Notes under the pieces: model-generated | What the model saw: the letters and a program-made list of their open reading frames with translations, nothing else | Databases searched by the model: none | What the model was told of the DNA's origin: nothing | Program-made: the position numbers and the translations under genes | Source: Flavobacterium sp. JAS | GTDB taxonomy: Bacteria > Bacteroidota > Bacteroidia > Flavobacteriales > Flavobacteriaceae | Assembly (NCBI RefSeq): GCF_020991455.1 | Contig: NZ_JAJMOX010000015.1 | Span: 1 to 64,000, forward strand | Direction: 5' to 3' | DNA length: 64,000 nucleotides | Shown: piece by piece, positions 17,630-26,511 of the stretch | Layout: each line of letters begins with the position of its first letter | Position numbering within the stretch: position 1 is the first letter of the stretch

Positions 17630-17665
17630 AAACCTCTTTCGTAAAAAAGAGGTTTTTTGTTTTTT
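17630..17665 (+). terminator. Intrinsic terminator after the haloperoxidase-type hydrolase
   Basis: AAACCTCTT pairs with AAGAGGTTT around an 8-nt loop and is followed by TTTTGTTTTTT. It ends the transcript of the hydrolase gene or genes. Confidence 0.85.
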
Positions 17666-17872
17666 AGAATAGTGCCAAAACCATTTCTGATTTTGAGGAT
17701 ACAATTTTTTAAAGTATAATTTTCTGTTAAATAATTTTAGAATAAAATTAATTTCTGTTCTTTGTACCTTAAGATTTATTAAGAAAATGATTAAGGAAGT
17801 CTTAAGGCGATCCATTTTATAATGCAATATTATAAAAGACATGGAGTTTAGACTAATTATCATATTTACGTT

Positions 17873-18394
17873 ATGGACAATAGAAAGTTTATATTAAGTT
17901 TAAAAAAAGGTAATGAAGCTTCTTTCAAGGAAGCTTATTTAAACTATTATGATAAACTGGTAAATATTGCCAAACGATTTAATTTTACAGTTCTGACTCC
18001 GCAGGACTTTGTTCAGGAAACTTTTCTAAGATTATATAATAAAAGAGAACTACTCAATGAAGATGTTTTATTAGATAAACAATTGTTCGTCATCTGCAAG
18101 AACATTATCATTAATCATCTTAATAGAGAAAATAAAATAGTACAACTTGATCCTTTACATGTTGTAATGGAGGAGGAGGATACCGAAACTGAAGTTTTTG
18201 AGGAAAGACAAGAAAAACTATATAATTTCATAAATCTGCTTCCGGAACAGCAACAAAAAATTTATACACTACATAAACTGGAAAACCTTAGCTATAAGGA
18301 GATTGCAGCAATGACAGATCTTTCTGAAAAGACAATTGCCAATCATATTTACCTCGCCAGTAAATTTATTCGAAAAAAAATCGAAAACCATTAG
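17873..18394 (+). CDS. ECF-type RNA polymerase sigma factor
   Basis: The 173-residue protein has sigma region 2 at about 12-75 (EAYLNYYDKLVNIAKRF, then PQDFVQETFLRLYNKRE) and region 4 at about 115-170 (NLLPEQQQKIYTLHKLENLSYKEIAAMTDLSEKTIANHI), joined by an acidic linker (MEEEDTETEVFEE). It lacks the extended regions of housekeeping sigma factors. With the FecR anti-sigma and TonB receptor downstream it forms a cell-surface signalling module: the receptor signals via FecR to release this sigma, which then transcribes the receptor operon. Confidence 0.9.
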   Translation: MDNRKFILSLKKGNEASFKEAYLNYYDKLVNIAKRFNFTVLTPQDFVQETFLRLYNKRELLNEDVLLDKQLFVICKNIIINHLNRENKIVQLDPLHVVMEEEDTETEVFEERQEKLYNFINLLPEQQQKIYTLHKLENLSYKEIAAMTDLSEKTIANHIYLASKFIRKKIENH

Positions 18395-18440
18395 GAACTT
18401 TTGTGATCTCGTTTGTTATATATAAAAACAGAATCATAAA

Positions 18441-18650
18441 ATGAATATTGAGGCTTATAAAACGGATATTACAACCAAGGAAGATGCAAGGTTTATTGTA
18501 GCCCTGCTTCAATTTGTTATTTCTGATTGTATCATGAATTTTGATTTAGAAGATTCTAATCATGTTCTAAGAATCGAAACCAACAGAGAAATTAAAGAAA
18601 TGGTGTATGGTGTTTTTAATAAGCAAGGATTTTATTGTCAGAAACTTTAA
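18441..18650 (+). CDS. Small conserved ferredoxin-like (HMA-like) protein
   Basis: The 69-residue protein (MNIEAYKTDITTKEDARFIV...) shows the beta-alpha-beta-beta-alpha-beta layout of HMA-like domains, with INCD/NFDLEDSNHVLRIE in the middle and GFYCQKL at the end, but without the metal-binding CxxC. Similar small proteins in flavobacteria often sit near metal or redox genes. It lies 46 bp after the sigma factor and 12 bp before the FecR gene, so it is inside the signalling operon. A regulatory or chaperone-like role is possible. Function is unknown. Confidence 0.6.
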   Translation: MNIEAYKTDITTKEDARFIVALLQFVISDCIMNFDLEDSNHVLRIETNREIKEMVYGVFNKQGFYCQKL

Positions 18651-18662
18651 CGCTCCAAAGAT

Positions 18663-19505
18663 ATGAATGATAAAAAAATAGAAGACGAATTAAAAAAGAT
18701 CTGGGATGAAGTTCCCATTTCGCATTCGGATAGTGAAAAAGAAGCTTCGTGGGAAGAATTTCAATCGAAAGCCTTTTCTCCAAAGAAGCCTAAATTTAAA
18801 GTTTGGCGTTATGCAGCGGCGGCGGCAGTTTTAATTTTTACCCTTATCGGAACCGGGATTTATTTTACCAAAGGTCCTATAGAGCAAAATATTATGGTTG
18901 CTTCAACTGTAATTGAAAATACAACTTCAAAAATAAAAACAGTTTTCCTGCCGGATAGTTCTAAGGTTGAATTAAGTCCGAATTCTAAACTTACATACGC
19001 CAATAATTTTACAACTAACAGAAAGATTGAAATTGATGGAGAAGGATATTTTAAAGTTCAAAAAGATAAAAAACATCCTTTCCAGGTTTTTTGTAAAGAA
19101 ACCACAACAACCGTTTTAGGAACTTCTTTTACTGTAAAAGGAAATACAGAAAACGGAGTGAGTGTATCACTTTTTGAAGGAAGCGTTGAAATGAGTGTAA
19201 AAAATCAGGACAAAAAATGGATACTTGTTCCGGGTGAAACTTTTACCTATGCAAACAATACTGCTGCGGTAACAGAATTCGAGAGATTTACTGATTTTGA
19301 AAATGAAAAACTAACAGTTCTTAGTGATTATATTAAAACGAACTATGGTTATAAAATGACATTTCCGCAGGAATATATCAACCAGCGAATTACGGTTCGA
19401 ATCAATAAAAAAGAAGATTTAAAAATAATTATCCAATTAATATCCGAAATGTATAACCTAAACTTTGAAATAAATGAAGAATTAAAAGTAATTACTTTTC
19501 AATAG
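18663..19505 (+). CDS. FecR-family anti-sigma factor
   Basis: A 280-residue single-pass inner-membrane protein. A short cytoplasmic sigma-binding N-terminus (1-48) is followed by one TM segment (about 49-68), a FecR domain with TVFLPDSSKVELSPNSKLTY, GEGYFKVQKDKKHPFQVF and TTTVLGTSFTVKG (about 90-190), and the C-terminal DUF4974-type domain (about 208-280) that contacts the receptor's STN domain. It transmits the receptor state to the ECF sigma encoded upstream. Confidence 0.9.
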   Translation: MNDKKIEDELKKIWDEVPISHSDSEKEASWEEFQSKAFSPKKPKFKVWRYAAAAAVLIFTLIGTGIYFTKGPIEQNIMVASTVIENTTSKIKTVFLPDSSKVELSPNSKLTYANNFTTNRKIEIDGEGYFKVQKDKKHPFQVFCKETTTTVLGTSFTVKGNTENGVSVSLFEGSVEMSVKNQDKKWILVPGETFTYANNTAAVTEFERFTDFENEKLTVLSDYIKTNYGYKMTFPQEYINQRITVRINKKEDLKIIIQLISEMYNLNFEINEELKVITFQ

Positions 19506-19513
19506 AAAAGAAA

Positions 19514-19577
19514 AGGATGCACTAGCCGCGAAACTAAACATCCTCCTCATGGTCAGGATAGTATGAAGCTATCCTAT
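19514..19577 (+). promoter_or_regulatory. Two hairpins between anti-sigma and receptor genes
   Basis: GGATG (19515-19519) can pair with CATCC (19539-19543), and AGGATAG (19555-19561) with CTATCCT (19569-19575). They lie in the 100-bp gap before the TonB receptor. They may be mRNA processing or attenuation structures that set receptor level apart from the regulators. No T run follows directly. Confidence 0.4.
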
Positions 19578-19605
19578 TTAATAATATTCAAAAATACAAA
19601 ATTTC

Positions 19606-22218
19606 ATGAAGCATATAATTTCAGCGTGCTTTTTTTTACTCAGTTTAGGCGTGTTTTCTCAAAACGTAACCGTAACTGTTGATAAAACGGTAACATTAAA
19701 AGAATTCTTTAAACAAATTGAAAATCAAACCGATTTCAAGTTTGCTTTTACAGACCAAATTAATACCAATCAGAAGTATTTTACCCATAAAAAAACATAT
19801 AAGAATATTGACATAAAGGAACTTATTCATGAGTTAAATAAGAGCGGGTCGGTTCAGTTTTCAATTGTTGGGAGTAATATTTTTGTAAAACAAAAAACAG
19901 CCAAGGCACCTAAAAAAAAAAATAAACTGACCGGACAGGTTTTTGACGATAACAATGAGCCTATTATTGGAGCCAATGTTTTTATTAAAGAAACCGAAAC
20001 AGGCATTACAACAGACAGAAACGGAATGTTTTCTGTAGATCTGGATAAAGGCACTTATACCGTTGCGATTAGTTATATTGGCTTAAAGAATAAAGAAACA
20101 CAAATTACCGTTTCTGACGATGCAAGGATAAATTTTACTATGGACGCAGACAGTCAGGAACTGGAGCAGGTAATTATAACCACAAACAAAGCCGTTGATG
20201 TAAAGAATACTCAAATGAGTGTTAGCAAACTTTCAATGGCAGAGATCAAAAGAATTCCAGCTGCTATGGGCGAGCCGGATCCTTTAAAATCGTTATTGAC
20301 ATTGCCCGGAGTTACAAATGCAGGAGAAGCTTCGTCAGGGTTTAATGTACGTGGTGGTGCGGCCGATCAGAATTTGATTCTTTTGGATGGCGCTCCCGTA
20401 TATGGTGATTCTCACATGTTTGGATTCTTCTCTATTTTTAACGCAGATATGATAAGTGGAATAGAATTATACAAAGGAGGGATTCCGTCTAAATTTGGCG
20501 GACGCGTTTCGTCTGTTCTTGATGTAACACAGCAAACAGGTGATTTTGAAGATTATAAAGTAAACGGAGGTATTGGGTTAATATCGAGCCGATTATTAGT
20601 TCAGGGACCAATCGAGAAAGGAAAAGGTTCATTTATCGTTGCCGGACGTGCTTCTTATGCTCATTTATTCTTGAAACTGGCTGATAATAATAATTCGGCC
20701 CTGTTCTATGATCTTAATGCTAAAGCTAATTACCGTTTAGGAGCGAATAACTCCATTGCTTTTTCGGGATATTTTGGGAATGATGTTTTTGATATTGATA
20801 ATCGTTTTACCAGCACATTTGGAAATACTATGGGAACCTTGAGCTGGAAACATAAATTTTCGGATAATTTAAATACCAATTTATCCGTTTTCTATAGCGA
20901 TTATAGATTTAATCTTGGCTTGCCTACAGAATTTTTTAAATGGAACAATAACATCCAGACTTCCGGACTTAAGTATGCATGGAATCATACTGTATCAGAT
21001 AAGTTAAAACTAAATTACGGAATCGACGGTCAATATTACAATTTCAATCCCGGAACGGTACAACCAACGAGATCTGATTCTCAGTTTAATTACAAACAGC
21101 TGGATAAAAAATATGCCTTTGAATCGTCTATTTATCTGGACTTCGAACATCAGATTACAGAAAAACTGAATTTAAGATATGGACTTCGATACAGTATGTT
21201 TTATCGTTTAGGAGGTGAGGAAATAAGCACGTATCAAAATGGGCAAGCGGTTGTTTATAATCCTTTATACAAAATTTATGAAGAAGGAACTCCAACGGGA
21301 ACAATATCTTATAAAAGCGGAGAAACGATCAGTAAATTTGATAATCTGGAGCCACGTGCGGCATTGTCTTACGCTTTTGACGACAATACTTCTGTAAAAG
21401 CAAGTTACAACAGAATGGCGCAATACATTCATATGTTGTCTAACACGCAGTCACCTTTGCCAATGACAATCTGGACACCAAGCGGACCTTTTACAAAACC
21501 ACAGATTCTGGATCAGTATGCGGTAGGATATTTTAAGAATTTCAAAGACAAAGAATATTCTTTTGAAGGAGAATTATTTTATAAGAAAATCCAAAACCGT
21601 ATCGATTATATCGACGGAGCAGATATATTGGCCAATAATAACGTAGAGCAGGTAATCCTGAATGGTAAAGCGAGATCTTACGGTATGGAATTATCGCTAA
21701 GAAAGAATACCGGACGTTTTACAGGATGGGTTTCATACACTTTATCAAGAGCCGAACAAAAAACGCCGGGAAGAACGCCGGAAGAACCGGGAATTGCAAA
21801 TGGTGATTGGTATTTGTCAGGATACGATAAACTGCACAATTTGAGTATTGTAGGAAGTTATGAATACAATCCTAAATGGTCCTTTAATGCTAATTTTACT
21901 TTGCAATCAGGTCAGCCAGTAACGTATGCAAATGGTTATTATGAATTTGGTGGCATTAATATTCCTAATTTTTCTTTGAGAAACGAAAACAGACTTCCGC
22001 TATTTCATCACTTAGATTTAGCAGCAACATATACGCCAAAACCAGACAAAAAGAAAGGATGGCAAAGCTATTGGGTATTTAGTCTTTATAATGTTTACAA
22101 CAGAAAAAATGCCGCTTCGATTACGTTTGCAACAAACGATGATACAGGAGATAACGAAACCAGAAGACTGTCTATTTTTGGTGTAGTTCCTGGTATTTCT
22201 TATAATTTTAAATTTTAA
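19606..22218 (+). CDS. FecA-type TonB-dependent receptor with STN signalling domain
   Basis: The 870-residue outer-membrane protein has a signal peptide ending SLGVFSQ, an STN domain (about 20-95), a carboxypeptidase-regulatory-like domain (about 113-200, with GQVFDDNNEPIIGANVFIKE), a plug (about 205-320, with GFNVRGGAADQNLILLDGAPVY), and a 22-strand-type barrel ending with an aromatic C-terminus (FNFKF pattern). The combination of STN and plug identifies a transducer that both imports its ligand and signals to FecR. The DUF4249 gene overlaps its stop by one base. This receptor class usually carries iron chelates or other small ligands, but the specific ligand is not evident. Confidence 0.92.
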   Translation: MKHIISACFFLLSLGVFSQNVTVTVDKTVTLKEFFKQIENQTDFKFAFTDQINTNQKYFTHKKTYKNIDIKELIHELNKSGSVQFSIVGSNIFVKQKTAKAPKKKNKLTGQVFDDNNEPIIGANVFIKETETGITTDRNGMFSVDLDKGTYTVAISYIGLKNKETQITVSDDARINFTMDADSQELEQVIITTNKAVDVKNTQMSVSKLSMAEIKRIPAAMGEPDPLKSLLTLPGVTNAGEASSGFNVRGGAADQNLILLDGAPVYGDSHMFGFFSIFNADMISGIELYKGGIPSKFGGRVSSVLDVTQQTGDFEDYKVNGGIGLISSRLLVQGPIEKGKGSFIVAGRASYAHLFLKLADNNNSALFYDLNAKANYRLGANNSIAFSGYFGNDVFDIDNRFTSTFGNTMGTLSWKHKFSDNLNTNLSVFYSDYRFNLGLPTEFFKWNNNIQTSGLKYAWNHTVSDKLKLNYGIDGQYYNFNPGTVQPTRSDSQFNYKQLDKKYAFESSIYLDFEHQITEKLNLRYGLRYSMFYRLGGEEISTYQNGQAVVYNPLYKIYEEGTPTGTISYKSGETISKFDNLEPRAALSYAFDDNTSVKASYNRMAQYIHMLSNTQSPLPMTIWTPSGPFTKPQILDQYAVGYFKNFKDKEYSFEGELFYKKIQNRIDYIDGADILANNNVEQVILNGKARSYGMELSLRKNTGRFTGWVSYTLSRAEQKTPGRTPEEPGIANGDWYLSGYDKLHNLSIVGSYEYNPKWSFNANFTLQSGQPVTYANGYYEFGGINIPNFSLRNENRLPLFHHLDLAATYTPKPDKKKGWQSYWVFSLYNVYNRKNAASITFATNDDTGDNETRRLSIFGVVPGISYNFKF

Positions 22219-23069
22219 TGAATATGCAAAGTATTAATAAGTATACTTTTAAAAGTAAAGCACTGTTTTTTTTAAGCCTTCTTTCGGTCTTGTTTTTTGC
22301 ATCTTGTGAAGATGTTGTAAAACTAGATCTAGAAAATGGACCAACAAAATTAGTTGTCGATGCCGAAATTATTTGGCAAAAAGGAACAACCGGAAATGTA
22401 CAAGTTATAAAAGTCAGTAAAACGGCACCGTATTATAATAACACCACACCAAAAGTTTCAGGAGCACAAGTAAAAGTTGAAAATAGCAATGGAGATATTT
22501 TTACTTTTAATGAAACAGAACCGGGTTCTTATGTCTGTAATAATTTTGTTCCTGTTCTAAATATGGAATATACACTGTCTGTAACTGCTGAAGGACAAAG
22601 CTTTAAAGCAGTTGAAAAACTGACATCTGTAGCACCAATTGACAGAGTAGAACAAGAAATTCATAAAGATGGAGTTGGAGATGAGACAATTGAGATCGTA
22701 TATTATTTTAAAGATCCTGCTGATCAAACGAATTATTATCTGGCTGATTTTAAAAGTGATTTCCTATTGTATCCGGAATATATACTTACAGATGATGAAT
22801 TATATAATGGAAATGAAATAAACAACCGATTCACAAATGATGACGACAAAATAGTACCTGGAAAAACTATTGACATTACACATCGTGGTATTTCTAAAAA
22901 TTTCTATAATTATATGAAATTAATTTTAGAAATATACGGAGGAAGTCCTTTCTCAATTCCTCCGGGAAATATTAGAGGAAATATTGTAAATACAACTGAC
23001 CCAAATAATTTTGCTTTCGGTTATTTCAGACTTTGCGAAGCCGATAAAGTATCTTATTTGGTAAAATAA
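22218..23069 (+). CDS. DUF4249-family outer-membrane lipoprotein
   Basis: The 283-residue protein has a lipoprotein signal with LLSVLFFASC (C30) and the family start EDVVKLDLENGPTKLVVDAEI. It then shows Ig-like repeated strands and a C-terminal region with TDPNNFAFGYFRLCEA. DUF4249 proteins are nearly always encoded directly after a TonB receptor in Bacteroidota and are thought to be surface partners, analogous to SusD. The ATG overlaps the receptor stop (TAATG), indicating translational coupling. Confidence 0.88.
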   Translation: MNMQSINKYTFKSKALFFLSLLSVLFFASCEDVVKLDLENGPTKLVVDAEIIWQKGTTGNVQVIKVSKTAPYYNNTTPKVSGAQVKVENSNGDIFTFNETEPGSYVCNNFVPVLNMEYTLSVTAEGQSFKAVEKLTSVAPIDRVEQEIHKDGVGDETIEIVYYFKDPADQTNYYLADFKSDFLLYPEYILTDDELYNGNEINNRFTNDDDKIVPGKTIDITHRGISKNFYNYMKLILEIYGGSPFSIPPGNIRGNIVNTTDPNNFAFGYFRLCEADKVSYLVK

Positions 23070-23097
23070 AAAATTATTGGACGTTGATTTGTAATTG

Positions 23098-23136
23098 CAT
23101 CTGGCATATAAGTATTTATGTCAGATGTTTTTTTTG
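23098..23136 (+). terminator. Terminator of the sigma/FecR/TonB operon
   Basis: GCATCTGGCATA pairs imperfectly with TGTCAGATG and is followed by TTTTTTTT. It ends 3 bp from the stop of the convergent gene. Confidence 0.75.
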
Positions 23137-23138
23137 AG

Positions 23139-23837
23139 TTACATTATTTCAAAATAAGTACTTATAAATTGTTGGTCTTCATTTCTTTGAAGTAACTCTA
23201 TTTCTATTTTATTCGAATTGTATTGCTGGCCTCTGTAAATCCATCTGAAAATGTTAGGGTAAAGATTCTTGTCGACAATACTTCTCTGATTTATAATTTT
23301 TTCTTCTTTCAAATCATAAACAAAACTAAGATTAGAAAATGCCTGAATAATTTGAATTTGAGTCGGATTAATAAAATACGCCCATTCAATGTCAACGTGT
23401 TCATCAAACTTTATTCTTTTCTTTTCTAAAGTTGCCAAATCCGTAACCACTAAACTTCTTTTATTAATCATCAAATGAAAATCAGGATAAAAAAAGCTGC
23501 CAACTAAAGAATCCAAAATCATAGTTTTATCATCTCTGTAATAAGTATCTAAATTTGTTTTGTAATAAGTAGAAGTGTTTATTAAAAAAGAACCGAGAGT
23601 GCAAATGAAACCAAAACTTTTAGTTGGATGTTCAATTTCGATTTTTTCATCAATAAAACATTGAATTATCTTTTCTCCAAAAAGCTCTTGCGTTCTGTCA
23701 AAGTCATCAATTAAAACAGCATGATAAACAATCATTTGCCCGGCACTTCGTTCTTCCCAACCACGGTACTTTAGTTGTATTCTATTGGTTGTGTTTTTAA
23801 TTGAACTTAGGCTTTCAATTTTTTTGAGTTGTATCAT
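23139..23837 (-). CDS. Hypothetical protein, 232 residues
   Basis: Codon structure, length and the clean intergenic borders support a real gene, but I do not recognise a family. The sequence is soluble, without signal peptide or TM segment. It is rich in Ile, Tyr, Phe and Asp/Lys, with many short beta-strand-like stretches such as IVYHAVLIDDF, LMINKRSLVVTDL and IFRWIYRGQQYNS. This suggests an all-beta, possibly propeller- or WG-like fold. It stands alone between two convergent or flanking terminators. An immunity- or SMI1-like role cannot be excluded but is not supported by a neighbour. Confidence 0.6.
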   Translation of the reverse strand: MIQLKKIESLSSIKNTTNRIQLKYRGWEERSAGQMIVYHAVLIDDFDRTQELFGEKIIQCFIDEKIEIEHPTKSFGFICTLGSFLINTSTYYKTNLDTYYRDDKTMILDSLVGSFFYPDFHLMINKRSLVVTDLATLEKKRIKFDEHVDIEWAYFINPTQIQIIQAFSNLSFVYDLKEEKIINQRSIVDKNLYPNIFRWIYRGQQYNSNKIEIELLQRNEDQQFISTYFEIM

Positions 23838-23945
23838 ATTGTAATAGCAGAACTGGTTTTGTTATTATAAAATTTATTACTTAGAAGTGATTTTTTATTT
23901 TTGAAGTACTTGATTATTTCAAATGTAAAGTTATTTTTGATTAAA

Positions 23946-23983
23946 AAAAAACACTCAGTACAAATTTGAACTGAGTGTTTTTC
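23946..23983 (-). terminator. Terminator of fabH
   Basis: AAAAACACTCAGT pairs with ACTGAGTGTTTTT around a short loop; on the minus strand a T run follows. It lies 44 bp after the fabH stop. Confidence 0.85.
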
Positions 23984-24026
23984 TAAGCTATAAAAGTAAA
24001 ATTTAAACAATAAGCTTTCTTCTAAA

Positions 24027-25010
24027 TTACCATTTTATATGCATACTTCCCCAAGAGAACCCTGCACCAAAAGCGGTTACTATAATATTATCTCCTTTTT
24101 TGAAGTCGTTTTTAAAATCCCATAAACATAAAGGAATCGTTGCTGCCGTAGTATTTCCGTATCGCTGAATGTTTATCTTAAACTTGTCGATACCAATTCC
24201 GATATCTTCACTTACCGCCTGAATAATTCTCAGGTTAGCCTGATGTGGTATTACCCAGTCCACCATTTCCGGAGTCAGAGAAGCTTTTTCCATTAATTCC
24301 TTAGAAGTTCCGCTCATGTTTTTAACAGCTTGTTTAAAAACAGTTCTTCCTTCTTGCTGTACAAAATGCTGTTTGTTATGAATCGTTTCTTCAGATGTCG
24401 AAAGTAGAGAACCACCGGCACGTACCGTAAGATATTCAGCTCCTGTTCCGTCAGTTCTAAAAATGTTTTGTTGTATGCCTCGTCCTTCTGTATTTGGTCG
24501 TAAAAGTACCGCACCGGCACCGTCACCAAATAAAATACAACTGTTTCTATCTTCATAATTAACGATAGAACTCATTTTATCTGCACCAATTACGATTACA
24601 TTTTTGTATCTGCCGCTTTCAATGAAACTTGCGCCAACTGAAAGAGCGTATAAAAAACCGCTGCAAGCAGAATTAAGGTCAAATCCCCAAGCGTTTTTCA
24701 AGCCTGCTTTTTCGCATACTAAGCTAGCTGCCGGAGTTAAAATACGGTCTGGCGTAGAGGTTGCTAGAATAACACAATCAACATCCAGAGGATCTATTGC
24801 GTAGTTTTTCATTAAATCTTTAACTGCAAAAGCTGCCATATCTGAAGTAGCCAATGTAGGATCATCAAGTATTCTTCTTTCTTTTATACCCGTGCGTGAA
24901 GTAATCCACTCATCTGAGGTATCAACCATTTTTTCTAAATCAGTATTGCTTAATACCGTTTCCGGTACATATCCTCCAATAGCAATAATGGAAGCGTTAA
25001 TTGTATTCAT
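24027..25010 (-). CDS. fabH: 3-oxoacyl-[ACP] synthase III (KAS III)
   Basis: The 327-residue enzyme condenses acetyl-CoA (or branched acyl-CoA) with malonyl-ACP to start fatty-acid synthesis. The catalytic triad is complete: C116 in LNSACSGFLYA, H256 in IPHQANLRI and N286 in RYGNTTAAT. The N-terminal GxxxPE.VL.N.DLE and TSDEWI..RTGI (residues 12-42) and the C-terminal GFGAGFSWGS-like end are typical. It is not next to rpmF or plsX, so it is probably a second fabH copy. The 250-nt leader upstream may be structured (25086-25271). Confidence 0.93.
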   Translation of the reverse strand: MNTINASIIAIGGYVPETVLSNTDLEKMVDTSDEWITSRTGIKERRILDDPTLATSDMAAFAVKDLMKNYAIDPLDVDCVILATSTPDRILTPAASLVCEKAGLKNAWGFDLNSACSGFLYALSVGASFIESGRYKNVIVIGADKMSSIVNYEDRNSCILFGDGAGAVLLRPNTEGRGIQQNIFRTDGTGAEYLTVRAGGSLLSTSEETIHNKQHFVQQEGRTVFKQAVKNMSGTSKELMEKASLTPEMVDWVIPHQANLRIIQAVSEDIGIGIDKFKINIQRYGNTTAATIPLCLWDFKNDFKKGDNIIVTAFGAGFSWGSMHIKW

Positions 25011-25085
25011 TTATTTTAATGTTTCTCTATTGTGTGTTTTTCTTATTTTGGTTCCCTTTTACCTGGCTTATTTTCTTAAAGTCAG

Positions 25086-25232
25086 CTAAAGAACCTGCGG
25101 AGTAAAATGAAGTTCTGTTTTTTCTTTAATCAAAGTCATTTTTAATATTGTTTTTTTAAAGTCAGGACAGTGGGGGAATCATTTCACGATAGCAATCAAG
25201 CCTATTTTACCGCGAACAAAAAATTGTCTGAC
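25086..25232 (-). ncRNA. Candidate structured leader with a 17-codon ORF upstream of fabH
   Basis: On the minus strand, GTCAGACAATTTT at 25232 pairs with the CTGTCCTGAC segment ending at 25163 and closes a loop of about 70 nt. The AT-poor interior (CGCGGTAAAATAGG, then TTCCCCCACTG) stands out in AT-rich sequence. Downstream is a short ORF 25139-25086 (MTLIKEKTELHFTPQVL). It lies in the inferred fabH 5' leader. This could be a cis-regulatory RNA. I do not recognise a known riboswitch. Confidence 0.3.
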
Positions 25233-25263
25233 TCATAAATTTGAACCTAGGTAATTTTTGGTG

Positions 25264-25271
25264 CAAAGATA
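25264..25271 (-). promoter_or_regulatory. Likely -7 box of fabH
   Basis: On the minus strand TATCTTTG matches TAnnTTTG exactly. No good -33 TTTG is visible upstream. Transcription from here gives a leader of about 245 nt. The remaining 25272-25694 shows no gene, repeat or hairpin I can support. Confidence 0.5.
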
Positions 25272-25694
25272 GAAATGAACTCGAAGTAAACCTAAATTTA
25301 TTTGTCTGTACAAGGGTTTTACAGTATTAAAATATTGTTAAACATGCAAAAAATCAAACTGAATTATGTTTTGTACACCATTTTAGCTCTGTTACATCCA
25401 TATAAATTTGGAATTTTATAAAATTTAAATCTCAATATTTTGGTTTAAAGAAATTGCCTACATCAAATGAGAATTTAAAAATAAAGTGACTGTTTTTATT
25501 TTTGTGGTATTAATCGTATAGCATTAAAGAAAATATTTTTAAAGTAATGGAGTATTAACGATTTTAAATTTTGGGAACACTTAAATTGAAAAGTATTGTT
25601 ATTTCTACAATTTTAGTCGAGTTTAAGAATGAGATAAAGAAACAGAACCTAATTTCTTGTTTAACGTCTAATTATATTTATTGAATAATTTTAT

Positions 25695-25702
25695 TATGTT
25701 TG
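25695..25702 (+). promoter_or_regulatory. Likely -7 box of the second ECF sigma gene
   Basis: TATGTTTG matches TAnnTTTG. The TTG start codon of the sigma gene follows at 25734. No in-frame ATG exists between the preceding stop at 25686 and that TTG. Confidence 0.5.
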
Positions 25703-25733
25703 CTCAGAATACATTACTCAAAAACAGAATACA

Positions 25734-26330
25734 TTGTCAAATTCGGACTTAAATCACGATATTATCTTAATAAATCGCTTACGTGGCGGTGATGAGTCGG
25801 CTTTGACAGAATTGTACAACAAATTTTGGCAATCTTTATTTGTTTCTTCTTATAATGTATTGAAAGATAAAGAATTGTGTGAAGATATTATTCAGGATAT
25901 TTTCATGAATATATGGCACAATCGCGAAAAACTTGAAATAAACATTTCTTTAAAAGGCTATATGTATGCCTGCGCCAGATATCAGGTTTTTAATCAGTTT
26001 AGGAAAAATAAAGACAAAATTCATGTAGAGCTTTTTGAGGATATTGATAAACGTTTTCAGCACGCAACTCCCGAAACTTTATTGATGCACGAAGAGCTGG
26101 TGCAACAAATAAACGCCATAATTGAAACCCTTCCTGAGAAATGCCAACAGGTTTACAAACTCAGCAGAGAGGAGCAATTATCGCATAAAGAAATTGCCGA
26201 ACGGTTAAGTATTTCTAAAAAAACCGTCGAAAACCACATTACAAAAGCACTTCATGTCATCCGATTTTCTATGGGAAGCACTGCGAGTGTGGCAATGGTT
26301 TTATGGCTTTCAAAATACCTCTTCAAATAG
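25734..26330 (+). CDS. ECF-type sigma factor of the SusC/D-linked class
   Basis: The 198-residue protein has region 2 at about 22-92 (ALTELYNKFWQSLFVSSYNVLKDKELCEDIIQDIFMNIW) and region 4 at about 128-180 (LPEKCQQVYKLSREEQLSHKEIAERLSISKKTVENHITKALH). It ends with a hydrophobic tail (VAMVLWLSKYLF) that is common in Bacteroidota ECF sigmas. The start is TTG, supported by the absence of an ATG in the open frame and by the -7 box 31 nt upstream. With the FecR gene and SusC gene downstream it forms a signalling unit controlling the nutrient locus to about 44 kb. Confidence 0.9.
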   Translation: MSNSDLNHDIILINRLRGGDESALTELYNKFWQSLFVSSYNVLKDKELCEDIIQDIFMNIWHNREKLEINISLKGYMYACARYQVFNQFRKNKDKIHVELFEDIDKRFQHATPETLLMHEELVQQINAIIETLPEKCQQVYKLSREEQLSHKEIAERLSISKKTVENHITKALHVIRFSMGSTASVAMVLWLSKYLFK

Positions 26331-26511
26331 AAATGTATTATTCTAAACTATAGGCCATTATTTGATTTTACAAAATAAAACTTTTCCTATTTTTTAGATG
26401 CTTTTCATAAAAAATATAAAATATTTCAAAAAAAAATCCATTTCGACTAGGGGGTACAAGTCATTTTGTACACTTACTAGTATTACTCCCCGATTAATAT
26501 ATTAAAAGAAA
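26331..26511 (+). promoter_or_regulatory. Leader between sigma and FecR genes
   Basis: The gap contains CGACTAGGGGGTACAA near 26445-26459, with GTACAA (26454-26459) inverted as TTGTAC (26466-26471). Similar actaggggg blocks are, from memory, frequent before FecR genes in Bacteroidota. A second promoter or RNA element may lie here. Confidence 0.3.

Noticed and set aside
17618..17863. 81-codon open frame on the minus strand
   Set aside because: It overlaps the terminator of the haloperoxidase-type gene and the promoter region of the sigma factor, and has A/T-driven composition.
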